From Spinellus fusiger (lineage: Eukaryota > Mucoromycota > Mucoromycetes > Mucorales > Phycomycetaceae), in contig JALLLS010000082.1 in the NCBI GenBank assembly GCA_025094145.1, positions 89,164 to 153,163 of the forward strand: DNA of 64,000 nucleotides, given 5' to 3'. The position numbers were made by a program, and so were the translations under genes. Within the stretch, counting starts at the first letter, position 1, and every line of letters begins with the position of its first letter. This document shows positions 23,880-35,850 of this stretch, piece by piece. Under the pieces are notes generated by a model. The model did not search any database and was not told where the DNA came from. It saw only the letters and a list, made by a program, of their open reading frames with translations.

Positions 23880-24715
23880 TGTTCAGTACTTTATAGTAAA
23901 ACCTTTATTTTCAATCATAACAGAGCACCTTCTTGGAAGAGCATGGTTTAATTGAGGTCCTCCTGCAATTTATGAAACCAAAAAAGAAAGTATTTGGCAA
24001 GTACATTGATACAATTGTCTTGATAAACTGATCTCTCCAAGAGTACAAGAAGTCTTACACCCTAACACCAAAATCAACCCTAAACCATGACTGAACCCTT
24101 GCCATACTTGTATGTATGATGTGTATGATGCTCTTTATACCTTTCACCTTTCTTCTTGATCACTCTAGTCCCTTTATCATTGCCTATAACTGTAAAGCGA
24201 GATTCTTCAGACAAAAAAAGGTTACTCCACCTCTCCACTGGCCAACTAAACTTGTTTTTTACACTATTCTAATTGTCTTTGCCTGTAAGTGTCATGCCAG
24301 GTTGTCTTGATAGTGAGCACGAAAACCCCCGAGTTTATTAATGTAATTTGGAAATGTGCTATGGCAAATATCCACGTCTGCATCATTTATATTTTTCAAA
24401 TGATATACAATTGTTTGCATAGGGTTTCTTCGAATTGACAAAACTATTACCAGTCTTGAAGTAGATGAAACCTTTTCAGGTTTTCCTATATTCATTCTGA
24501 GTTGATGTGTGCCTTTCTTTTTTATACAATAGGACACCCCTGCCCACTGTGCTCTTTGGGATGTCAAGATCATCAGCAGTTTTTTTAATAATTAGCATGT
24601 CTTTTTCATTGTCCTATGATTTGACCTCTAATAAACATAGTATTCTCTCTTCTTTTGATGGGACTATCTTCATGTCCTTGGCTAACATTTGGCTGATTTT
24701 CATTGCTTGAGGTCA
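23880..24715 (-). pseudogene. Tc1-type transposase fragment, N-terminal and middle part
   Basis: Minus-strand frames give, in order, an HTH-like stretch ADDLDIPKSTVGRGVLLYKK (24610-24520), GKPEKVSSTSRLVIVLSIRR NP with GGFRAHYQDN (24480-24295), LASGEVE/PFFV followed by RISLYSYR (around the first catalytic Asp), KYGKGSVMV (GGGSVMVW block, ~24080) and FINCRRTSIK down to ~23880. It is shot through with stops and frameshifts. It duplicates the GGGSVMVW block present in the fragment at 23290-23705, so the two are separate elements. Confidence 0.7.
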
Positions 24716-24789
24716 TCTTTTGAATAAGTTATAAAAGAAAAGAAAAAGACTTTTATTTTTGAAGAATAAAAAATAAACATTTATCTTTT

Positions 24790-25345
24790 GTCTAGTCACT
24801 TATTGCATGGAACTGTAGTTAGGATCATGGCGTTCTCTAACTTTTCTGATGACATATTTCCATTGGTTTTTTTTCCAACTGAAATGTTCCCTAGCCTAAC
24901 GAAGCCGTTTCTCTTTGTGTTTTTCATTTAGAACTGGCTTGTGAGCTGGAGAAAATGATCCGAACCCTAACTGATTACAGTAACTGATAATGGTGTTCAT
25001 ATATACATCCTCCTGAATCTTCAACATTCCCAATTTTAGTTGATCGTAGGAGGCAAATGGGTCCTTTCCAATGACCTTTTCCAGGTGTCCAAGGTCCCTT
25101 TCACTGGCCTTTATTTTTTTTTAGGTTTTCCATGACTCTTCAAACGTAATGGTGACCTATTTCTTTTTTTTTTTTTTGGTATTTCTGATACTATTTTGAA
25201 CTGGGGGCCAATTCATCAAAACTATGCTTGCAATGACAGTCAACTTTAATCTAGCCGTAAACAGACAATAAGTGCCCTATGATTCTCTATCTTTTGCTTT
25301 ATCCTATTCTTCGCAAATGTGAGGTTTTGAATATCTATCTGACAT
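24790..25345 (-). pseudogene. Tc1-type transposase fragment, N-terminal half
   Basis: Minus-strand translation with a few stops reads KASERDLGHLEKVIGKDPFA, SYDQLKLGMLKIQEDVYMNT, LGFGSFSPAHKPVLNEKH, KEKRLR-ARE, HFSWKKNQWKYVIRKV. This is the second HTH and linker of Tc1-type transposases leading up to the first catalytic motif, where the similarity ends. Its sequence differs from the neighbouring relics, so it represents another family or a more distant copy. Confidence 0.7.
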
Positions 25346-28300
25346 GGTGTGTTGATTTAACACTATTTAGAAAGAAAGGGTGTTTTATTCAAAAAGAAAA
25401 AGAGTATTTTTATTATTAAGTTTTCGGCAAGTATTAAATTCAATTGTGTGAGACTATAATACAATTCATTTCATCGCTTCAACCAAAGATTGTGATGCAA
25501 CTACAAAAAAATACGACAAGTAGCCCAAAGCTATTCATTAGTCTAATAGTTTATAGAATATTCCATGTTGTTTGTTAAATCTTATTTTAATTGATAGTAT
25601 GAATGGTAAAGAAGAAAGACAACTTTTTGTAAATACGCTGGAATTTATTTTAAAGATCTGTGAATAATATGGAAATGGTGGAAATACCATTTTCCGATTT
25701 TTTCACTTTTTTCTTGTTCACTGGTATGGTGTGTAGCATTTTATTTTCAATGTAATTCCCAAATCTTGAACTTGGCATAAAACTTGAAAAATTCTACATA
25801 GCTAGGCTGATATTTATACTACATTATTATTAACAGGATTTTCAGTAACTTCATAAGTGAAACGGTTCATAGACTGTACCACTATCATTAATAAGAAACT
25901 CTGTATGTATTAAATAATTTTATTGAACAACATTGGTGTCTTTTTTGAATACAAGTTTGGTGCCATTGCTACTCATCAGCCTAAAATTTGAACTCGTAGA
26001 TATCAAAGTTAAACATTGCTATTTACAACTGAGAGTATCGGGTCCATCTGAAACTTTTGTTCTTATTCCATCGACCCTTTATAAACTATTCAATGGCTGA
26101 CAGGAGTTGATAAATATTTAAGCTGGGAAGAATGTTAGATTTAACGCAAGAGACCAGTATGGAATTTATATCCTGAGAAAGCATATAACTGGTCCGAGAA
26201 ATATAGACTAGCATTTTTTAGTTAAATTTTTATAAGAAAGAATAACCAAAAACCTCCGTTAATAACACTAGCTCGATGAATGCTCTTATCTATGATGATT
26301 TTAATCTTTAATACATCATTGTTTTTTTCCTTGTCAAAGAATGAGCAAATATGAAAATGTGTCTTGCATATGACAATAATGCATAGAGCCGACATAGTTA
26401 GTATTTGCTTATACTCTTCTTACTATGCCTACTATAAACTCGCTTATAGATAGCCACCCAAAATATTTATCATTAATATGGAGATGTATTCTTTACTCAT
26501 TAGACCTTTTCACTTTTTTGATAAATCATACCCTAGCCATTCTCATGATAGGTATCTACACTAAGACAAGCGAATCCTTGACATTTATTTAAAAAAAAAA
26601 AAAAACTCAGACTCAGACTCAGACTCAGTATTTTTTGTCTGTATTTTCATATTTCATATTCATCTTGCTTTACACTATTTTCTTCAGAAATTGATCCAAT
26701 AGTTATGGAAAAGAAAGTAATTTGATCAACTCTTTAAAATAAAGGCTTTAAACATTTATGAAATAGTCAAACTGTTAAATTAGCTAGTAAGGTGGCTATG
26801 ATAGGATACACCCTTCTTTCAGGGAAATACTTACCTCAGCATATGTACTTAGTCCCTGTTTTCTTTTGAAGGGCTCACACAATGAAAGGCAACAACTTGG
26901 TTAGTATACAATGATTTCATAGAGAATAGGTTAATCTTTGAAATAGAGTATAATGATTAAATAACTTCTATGTTCTTGTTTCTTTCTACTTCCAATGATA
27001 TATTCTATACTTTAAACAGCAACACTATTATACAGTTTACATAAAGAGAGTCTATTGGTTTTCTATATACAATACTCTTCGGCGTATCGTATTTTTTGTT
27101 GCAAATCTATATTCTTCTCAGACGGTTTGAATTGATTCGAGAAAATTCGAAATTATCCCCTGTCCAAACTTATGGAGATATAAAAAAATATGTTGCAGTG
27201 AGACTGAGAACTCATGCGCTAACCTTGTTTAGACAACGTAAATGAAAAAAAAATGAAAAAAAAACTACTATGTAGATTGCTATTGGATTTTTCTCGTGTA
27301 AAATGTAACGAATAACTTAGACAAACATTCTTGGTTTAATGTCTTATTCTTCATGTTAGTATTTTAGTTTCATAAGTGTGCTGTAGTATTATTTAGCGAA
27401 ACGGTGAATAAATAAATAAAACTCATGTAGACATTTATCGTTAAGGATATACGTATGTTGGCCATGAATTGCTACTCTAAGCATTGTAGTATCAAGACAT
27501 GTTATTTGTAATAGATATGGAGAGTATATTAGTAAAAGAACGTTAATCCTCTTGTGGTTGACAGAGTGGACCTAATAATCATTAAACGTAATTTTAATGT
27601 CACAAGACTTCAAGCATGATATAAAGATCAAACATATTCACAATGGCATACATATAAATTTAATTAAAAACCATCACTTGCTCTCAATTATTTTGGCTAT
27701 CGACTAACTATTTTTGAGTGAGGAGGGGATTTACAAGTTCTCAGGTCAGTCTGACCTGATTTAAAGACGATTCATAACCTGACAAAATGTTGTCCCGGAG
27801 ATATATTTGACTGGTTCATTTAAACTTCAAGAGTTGTATTTTTTTTTAAAAAAAAAATCTATAGGCAAAATTATGCATTAACTCTCAAATGTCAAACAGT
27901 GTGCTACACAAGTGATTCGAATTACAGCTCTATGAATGGTTTATGCATACGATTTAAAATATGTATTCAGATAAGAAACATTAGTCGGGTTACTGTTTTA
28001 AAAATAAAAGAGTGGGCTTTTTATCTTTAGGTGTATGGTTATTATTTATATCCTATGAAAGTATCAAATGAAAATAGATTGATCCAATAGAAAGTATTAT
28101 ACTACAACATTATTTGGTACTAATGCTAGACCTTAGACAATGGGTTTGGAGTATTATACTTTCTTGTGATAGTATTAGTACACACTTGTCTATTTAAGGT
28201 TTATCTTATTGTGAGAAAAACACGAGAAACCAGGGAATATGTTCATACGGCTAGACCTAGTAACAGTGAATGCATCAAGTGGTTCTGACACGACTTGGCT

Positions 28301-31300
28301 ATTCATTGATAAATACTTCCAACACCTACCTTCAAGGTCTATTCATGGGGTGTTGCCATAGTATTACGGGCAATAGTATCAGTGGAGACTTCTCAGAGTG
28401 TATTATCATCTAACTATTTTCTATGAAAATATAAAGATAAATGAAAATGCAGAAGACCCCATACTATTAGACTTTATACATGTCATGTATAGCCAGATGA
28501 AAGACAAAATCAGACCATTCAATAGGTATTAATTTAATATTCAAGTGCTAGTTAGTGTGGAGTCATCGGACAGAAAAAATTCCCTTTAACAGTAGAAGGA
28601 TAAGCCTACGATTCTGCAAACAACAGCATTACTTGAGCAATGTATCAATAAATAGACCTTGGCATAGATATGAATAAATTTAAAATTGACTCATATTTCC
28701 GGTGAAATTCATTTATCTGTACTTGCTGCTTTCCATTGATTGAACTATAAAAGACTACATGTACAATGTCACGCAGCGTGGTTCTATGCATTCCTATGGC
28801 AGTATTACTGATATATTCTTTTCTTAATTCTCGGATATTCAATACCTCTATTGCATACCATCCTTACCTCAATAGCTGATCTTACTCTTGGAAATCAACC
28901 AATTAAATGGGGGTATTTATAACATCTGCTGGATGTTTATTACTATTACCTATTATCCTGTAATGCATCATCGATAAATGTTGATTCTTCAGTCTCATTT
29001 ACATCATCATACTTTTTATTATTATTAATTATAAGTTATTATATAATTCATAGTGAGAGAACAAGCCTTAAGACTTTACTATAGGACATCTGCTTTCTAT
29101 TGAAATTACAATACAGTGAAAGACTTCAACAGAGATTACAGCCACTGCTGTGACCCAACCTTAATTTCTTGGGTATTTAAACATCGACACAATTAAAGTT
29201 TCTATTATTTACAGTGCTTTAGCCTAAAATAAGACACATCAAAAAATGAATGTGACAATGCAACTTGTAGACTGTAGACACCAAAAAAAAGGTGATAGAC
29301 AAAAATACAGAAATGTTCAGATACTCACCATGTACCTTGGATGAGTGTATATATCATTAAAAAAATAGTATTATTTTTCTCAGTTGGTGGACAACTGTTA
29401 GTGGATAAGGAACTCTTTCTTTTATAGCGAGTGGAGAGAATCTTTGCATCTGAACAGAAGTAGTGTAGGCTTGTTAGTTTTTATATTATTATTATTTTAT
29501 ATTATTATTTATTTATGGGTGGCAATGTGAGATATTACATCTTTTTATAAAAGACATTAGAATGGAATGAATAATGACTCTATAGCTAAGAATACTTTGT
29601 AGACTCTCTACTAGCAGCTCAATGACACAGTGTACTATACAAAAAAATCATTGCCTCATGTCTTCTAAATTGTCTCATTTTAGGTTAAAGTATTGTAAAA
29701 AAGCCAGATCAGTTGGAAAGACTCTAAATGACTGTATTGATGTCATATCAATATACTAAGGCATATCTGTTAATATACCAACAAGATGGCTTTGTTAATT
29801 AATACTTTAAACTCTATGGATGATCCTTTATCATTGAACTTTTACTGAAAGAGCATTTCAGAAGCACAAAAAACTAGTGTAGAAATTGAACCTTGAATTA
29901 AAGATTGATATCTACAACTGTTGGACATGGGATATCATGTACGCATTGAAAATTTTAACTATTTGTAAAGTATTTTGAATGTAACAGTTAAAAAAAGAAA
30001 AAGGGTACTTTGTAAAATGATGAGTTTTGATAAGAACAGGCGAACACTTTATTCTTGAAATCTATTCACAAAAACTTAGTAGTGCTAAGGTTGTATACTT
30101 ATTATTTCTTAATACCTCTACTACGCAAAAATTATAAATCATAATGGCATCAAGTGATAGTCATATACTAAAATTCATTATGGCTTTCAATTATTTTTTT
30201 TCTCATTCAAACATGTAGGGATGGAATGAACCAGATAAATTTAACTCTGATCTTTTTGTATAGTTTGAGTTGACGCTATTTTTATGCGCTCATAAGCTTT
30301 CTATAATGTTTGAAACAAAGAGTTGTAAAGACAACGCTATCTCCTTTACAATAACCTCTTTATCCGTAGTTGAAATGCAATACTGTAAATTACCAGGTTA
30401 ATTTTGGTATAAAGAGTGCCTCTAACTTTATTTTAAACTTGGGTAAATGTCTAATGTACACTCTTATCTTATGGTTACAAATGTCCCTTTCTCCCTTTTC
30501 TAGCCAGAATAGACTAACCCTGAAGTTATGTTATAAATGACTGCTCCTTATACTAGAAAGAATACCATAATACTCCTTTGGTCAGTTGAACATTCAGACA
30601 AGCTTTCTTTCACATACTTTTCATAGACAGGTTGAATCACCAAAACGTGTACCTGCATGGATGAGCTGTCTGATGTTTCCTAGGCCATTAATCAATACTA
30701 TAACCCTTCATTACTGATAATTGCTAAAGTTTAATTTTTTATATGTGATTCCTGTCAGCTCTTGTTTATTCTATTCAATAACTTCTTTTACTCGTGACTA
30801 ATCTAACAAAGATGGTATCATTAACATATCTCAACTCATTTATCTCGTATTTCCAAAGATGTTTTTTTTCTGAGAATTCTAATGAGTGCCAAATTTCTTA
30901 TTTATATTTGCTTGGCATCTTGGGATTTTATATTGTACTGGATTTTTGTTTATGTCTTGCAAGTGCTACTACTACTGCCACTTATTTAAAATGGGTTGAC
31001 ACAAACATTTCGTTATTTCCATCCTGCCTATTGCCTATTGCCTATTGCCTATTTTTATTATTTCCCAGTGTCTATAACTAATTTCCTATTTTATTTTTGC
31101 TTCAGTGACTAATGATAATCATCCCATCATTATTTCCATATTCAGAGGTATAGTGCAATGCTACTTTTTTGTTTCTTATAGGCAACTATAAGGTTTCAAG
31201 GTGCAATTAGCAATATACCAAAGAATGAACTATTTTGAACTGCACATAGACTCCGTATTCAAGATCAGCGTGATGTGTCTTCATTTCTTTGTTTTAATAA

Positions 31301-31744
31301 CCGATCTAAAAGAAGTAGTCTGCTGCTTCATGAAGAAGAGATTGGGAAAAAGAGTGGTTGCACGACACATCTGGCAGGTCATCATAATTGACAAAGTTAG
31401 TAGCTAGATATATATATTTATAAAAAAATGTCTAGACCAACCAAAAATGGTTCTTTTTAAAAGAAAGTAACCTAAACTGTCATAATAATGTCTAGTTCAT
31501 TTCATATGCTATTCTCTACAGTCTATCAGTGTTGTCTTTAGACGATAACAGTAATAAGACTATGAAATAGATGAACGAGTATAGACCAAGTAGTGTGAAA
31601 TGAGAAATGAAATATAAACAATGTGACTGCTTTTTAAATGAGATATACGTCATCTCAATCTTCTCATTGTCAACTGGGTGCATTTAGCATTTTAGCATTT
31701 TGCAACCAAAATGTGTATGATTTATGTGAGTTTACCAATAAGCT
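25346..31744. other. Gene desert, strongly AT-rich
   Basis: No supported gene. Frames above 60 codons (28645-28842 minus; 30794-31081 and 31201-31407 plus) are hydrophobic or low-complexity and show no domain. Tandem repeats include (ACTCAG)4 at 26605-26628 and (TGCCTAT)4 at about 31025-31051; T/A palindromic runs occur near 27838-27860. The region could hide decayed transposons that I cannot recognise. Confidence 0.5.
26605..26628. repeat. (ACTCAG)4 tandem repeat
   Basis: Four perfect 6-bp units directly after a poly(A) run (26591-26604), an arrangement also seen at decayed retroposon tails; no retroposon body is visible beside it. Confidence 0.9.
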
Positions 31745-32434
31745 ATGCTCGTCTCACCCATCTTCGTCACTGACTACAAAAGCCTTACCTTTGACTTTGA
31801 AGACTTTATAAAAAATGAACTTGGACTAGATTTAAATAACCAAGTGAAGAGAGAAGGTAGCTTTCTATAGAGTAAAAAGGCAGAGATTAAAATTTCATAG
31901 ATGAACCCATCTGTAAATACTACCTGAAGGGTGCCTGTACAAAGGGTACCAATTGCCAATTCAGACACAAGGGATATGACAGAGACAAGTCAGTTGTCTG
32001 TAAGCATTGGTTGCGTGGTCTCTGCAAAAAAGGAGATAGTTGTGAGTTTCTTCATGTATTCAACATGAAGAAGATGCCAGAATGCTGGTTTTACTCAAAA
32101 TACGGTGAATGTTGCAACGGTGACGAATGCATGTATCTTCATATCGATCCTGAGAGCAGACAAAAGGAGTGCCCGTGGTATGCTCGAGGATTCTGTAAAC
32201 ATGGTGAGTATGAGTATGAGTTAATAGGCATATACATTTGCTTACACGCACGCTCACCTCCAATCACATGCATGAAACAGGCCCAAATTGTCGTAATAAG
32301 CATGTACGAAAACTTGTGTGTCAAAACTACTTGACAGGATTCTGTCCCGATGGCTTGAACTGTGTCAATGGCCATCCCAAATATGAACTACCAGTATTGC
32401 ACATGACAGAAAATAACTTTGAAGACAGACAGAT

Positions 32435-32466
<32 letters not shown>

Positions 32467-32636
32467 AACAACAACAGCAGCAGCAGCAGCAGCAGCAGCA
32501 GGACGATGAATCAAGGCCCTCCATGAATAGACCGCCCAATGGCTTCTATCGACGTATAGAAGATGTAACATGCTACAAATGCGGACAGCAAGGACATTAT
32601 GCAAATAAATGTGGCCAAGGAAGAGGGGCAAAGTGA
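31745..32636 (+). CDS. YTH1: Yth1/CPSF30 mRNA 3'-end processing zinc-finger protein
   Basis: Exons 31745-31856, 31901-32203 and 32281-32636 total 771 nt, 256 residues. Yth1/CPSF30 is the poly(A)-signal-binding subunit of the cleavage and polyadenylation factor in the nucleus. The N-terminus FDFEDFIKNELGL is followed by five CCCH fingers: CKYYLKGACTKGTNCQFRH, CKHWLRGLCKKGDSCEFLH, CWFYSKYGECCNGDECMYLH, CPWYARGFCKHGPNCRNKH and CQNYLTGFCPDGLNCVNGH. A glutamine run of about 22 residues (mixed CAA/CAG) leads to a C-terminal CCHC knuckle CYKCGQQGHYANKC, as in metazoan CPSF30 but absent from budding-yeast Yth1. Introns are 44 and 77 nt and in phase. Confidence 0.95.
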
Positions 32637-32840
32637 GGAAAATGAAGACATAAAAAATTAAGACGACTTGGCACAAACAAGTTATACATAAGAAATTCAA
32701 TAGTAGAAGACTAGAGTAGAAATATTCGGGAGGAATGCACTAAGCAGTACATCTTTAACTCTTTCTTTTTTTTCTTTCTTTCTATCACTGGAAGCAATTA
32801 AACAGGGGGCAAACAAGGTAAGATAGAATAATGGCCTTTT

Positions 32841-32891
32841 CTTGTGCTTGTGCTTGTGCTTGTGCTTGTGCTTGTGCTTGTGCTTGTACTT
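32841..32891. repeat. (TTGTGC)n tandem repeat downstream of YTH1
   Basis: Eight or so 6-bp units about 200 bp past the YTH1 stop codon, probably in or near its 3' UTR. The frame through it encodes only Cys/Ala and is not a gene. Confidence 0.9.
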
Positions 32892-33883
32892 GTATTTTAT
32901 GTTCTCTTACTTTTCGTGCATTTTATATTTCAAGGGTGTGCATTTTATATTTCAAGGTAGCGAACCCCAAGTCGACTAATTGTTTAGGCTTTGCTCTTAT
33001 TTTTATTCTGCAGTTTTATCTGTGTAGGGTAATAAGAAAACAATAATAAAGATAAAGATAAACTCTACATTATGAACCAGAAAGAAGTCTGTCACTTGTT
33101 GATCCTGGCCTGTATAGATCTGACCAACATAGGCCTTAATAAAATAGGAATGATCAAGTAGAAGAGTACAGAGCATAAGTACCCTTCATCATTTAGTCTC
33201 ACACATAAAATGCTTTAACCGAATGAGTCTACAACACAGTGAGGCAGTCAAGTACGCAGCTGTTCCACCTGAAAGACACAGGGCTTACGCTAAATGGACC
33301 AAAGAAAAGAGCGGGAGTTTCCTACGATAACCATTTGCAAAAGTCCGTTTTCGATCGTCGGAGGCACCAACCACTGAAGAGAGAGTATAATTGGAACATT
33401 GAAACCCTGTCTATGTTCTCGGCCCATCTCCAACAGACCAAAAGTGGGCTATTAGAGCTCTTTACTTACTGATAAACTCTTCCAGAGTAGAAGAAAAAGA
33501 AATCTAAAGGTTTATCATGGACCCCAAAAAAAAAACTTTGAATTGTTTATTAATCCCTTAATAAGTATCATACAATTGAAATCAATTAAAGAAGTTCACG
33601 GCAAAGTAGCAAATGATAGTAATTCCTGCAGACATCGGAGTCCTTTTTGGTACCGCATTTCATCTCATGATGATAAGCCCAGACTATTATCAGTAATAAA
33701 TAGTTAGCAACTCTACACTATACCATGGTCTCTCTTCCACAATACTATTTCTTTATAAAAATAAAAATAAAAAGATAGACACTCTTTTTATATTATTTTT
33801 GAAAATTATCCTTGATTTTTGTCATTATTACTGTAAGTGTAATAGGCGTAGTATTTTGTATTGACAATTTTCTCCAGGAAAAT
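32892..33883. other. Intergenic; short less AT-rich patch of unknown nature
   Basis: Mostly AT-rich. A patch at about 33230-33470 has higher GC and a 77-codon plus-strand frame (MRQSSTQLFHLKDTGLTLNG...), with a second frame reading AVPPERHRAYAKWTKEK. It resembles decayed coding sequence, possibly retroelement, but I cannot name it. A 16-bp piece (GTGCATTTTATATTTC) is duplicated near 32917-32955. Confidence 0.4.
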
Positions 33884-35210
33884 ATGTCTTGTATCAATAA
33901 AACATTACACCATCCCTCTCTCTCCACCTTTGTCAGTCAGAACCAAATGTTTGCTATAGCGAGCCTCAGTCAAGAGCCAATAGATGATGCTATACTAGGT
34001 AGATATTTCATAACTGTAGAACCCATCTAATCACTCCAAAGATCTAGTTACCCAAGAATTCATGTCAATAATTCCATGTCAGATGGATGATCTGTCTTTT
34101 TCAAAACATCCAAAACAACCTTCTGTTAAAGTAGAGAGACAATGTTTCTCTTCTAGCCATGATCTTCCTTCTCCTCCACTCTCATCTTCTGATACTCAGT
34201 ATCTCTCAAATTATACAAACATCACCAAATCAGGAACATCGTTACCTTTGCGGGACTTTATTGCCTCAGTAGTGAAGCGCTCACAAACTACAATGGGCAC
34301 ATTACTAAGTTCACTTGTCTATGCTCACAGATTAAGATTGAAACTATCAAGATCCTCAAAAGGTAAGAAGGCTATGTTTGTCCTGTGCTATTTTGAATTG
34401 ATTCTTATCTATTATAATTAGGCATGAAGTGCACTCACCACCGCATCTTTCTAGCAACCCTCATTACAACTACAAAATACCTTCATGACACTGCACCTAG
34501 AAACAAGTATTGGGTCTGGTATGCCCAGCTTTTTTCTGCTGTGGAGATCAGTCTAATGGAACGACAATTACTGCAGTTATTGGTATGTTATGCCAAGTAC
34601 CAGCATTATTATTTACATATATTTTTAGGAGTATAATTTAGAAGTTTCTACCGACAGTTTTAATCAAGTGGCTCTTCATGTTTTACAATTACGAAATTAT
34701 ACTTCATTAAGAAATCCAAAGGCGTATGGATCTTACACCTTGGAAAGCATTCAGCCTTCAGACACACATTCGCAGCGCCTACCATCGCTTGCTACGTTTC
34801 TTCAGAAAAACAATGTGCCCACTGAATTGGGCAAACATTGCTATTGGCCCACGCCCTCTTTCGAGAGAACTCTTCCCATGCCTTCTTCCTCTTCCTCCTC
34901 CTCTTCCGATTCTTCTTTTGATTCTTCTTTTGATTCTTCTTTCTCCTCCAACAAATCTCGTTACACGCACCCATCACCTCCATACCCCACTCCACAAAAC
35001 AACCTTTATGAGTATAGACTTGGCTATCCATGCAACACCGCATTTAAAGAAGAAATAGCACCAGAGACAAGATCACCAAAAAACAATGCTTCTGATCAAC
35101 TGGTGACAGACTGTCGATCACAATCAGACTACTGTCTATTTTACGATTTAGCCCCTCAGCACTACATGCGGCTAGCCCATAGTCAGTATTATCAAAAAGA
35201 CAACATTTAA
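33884..35210 (+). CDS. PCL-type (Pho85) cyclin, 4 exons
   Basis: Exons 33884-33998, 34048-34362, 34422-34582 and 34629-35210 total 1173 nt, 390 residues. The N-terminus LHHPSLSTFVSQNQMF matches the start of PCL1/PCL2-type cyclins. The cyclin fold (residues ~85-195) is clear: LRDFIASVVKRSQTTMGTLL, SSLVYAHRLRLKL, HHRIFLATLITTTKYLHDTA, NKYWVWYAQLFSAVEISLME and RQLLQLLEYNLEVS. Such cyclins bind the Pho85-class CDK and control cell-cycle entry and polarity. The C-terminal ~190 residues are Ser/Pro-rich with a poly-Ser run near residue 250, probably disordered. All three introns keep frame; an ATG at 33812 would add an unlikely hydrophobic leader. Confidence 0.9.
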
Positions 35211-35850
35211 ATTCCCATGCTCAGATACTATCAGCCTGTACTATTCTACACTGGTGCACTACTGTCTCCAGGAGAAAAAAAAGAAAAAGAAAAGAAAAAA
35301 AGAGAGAGAGATGACTAGTACACCCACCCACTTCTTATTTGTCGGCCTTTAAAAGTAGATCACCTATTTAAAACTTTCTTATTGTTTTGTATTTACTCTA
35401 TAAATTACTTGTTAAAGAAGTGCTCTTTACTATCACTCTAGCACCAAGACTACTGCTTCTGTAAGCAAGGAAATGAACATAAATCTTTCTCTCTCTTTCT
35501 CTCTCTCTCTCTTTATATTTTTATATATCATCTTTAATGTGTATTTATAAAACTAAATAATAAAAACAATTCTAATAATTAAAAAACAATTTAAAAAACT
35601 AAAACATGGACTAAGATATTTAATATTAATTATAAAAATAATAAAAAAGCCTATACCATTTCATTACTGAGACAATAGGTGCACCAGGATCAATAGACTA
35701 AAGATACACATAAAGAGATATATAAAGATATACATGTACATTTATATTTACATTTACATAAAACACAGGAAAGTAAATAAAAAAAATAAGAAAAAAGAAA
35801 AAGAAGGGAAAAAATAGTCTATGTACAAGTAAATGGTTTGATGAAATATG
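35211..35850. other. Intergenic between convergent cyclin and forkhead genes
   Basis: 3' flanks of two convergent genes. Contains an AG-rich run (35275-35310), a CT-rich run (35488-35513) and AT-rich DNA; no gene seen. Confidence 0.6.

Noticed and set aside
32327..32700. Minus-strand frames opposite YTH1 with poly-Cys, poly-Ala and poly-Val runs
   Set aside because: They are antisense shadows of the CAA/CAG glutamine repeat in the YTH1 exon.
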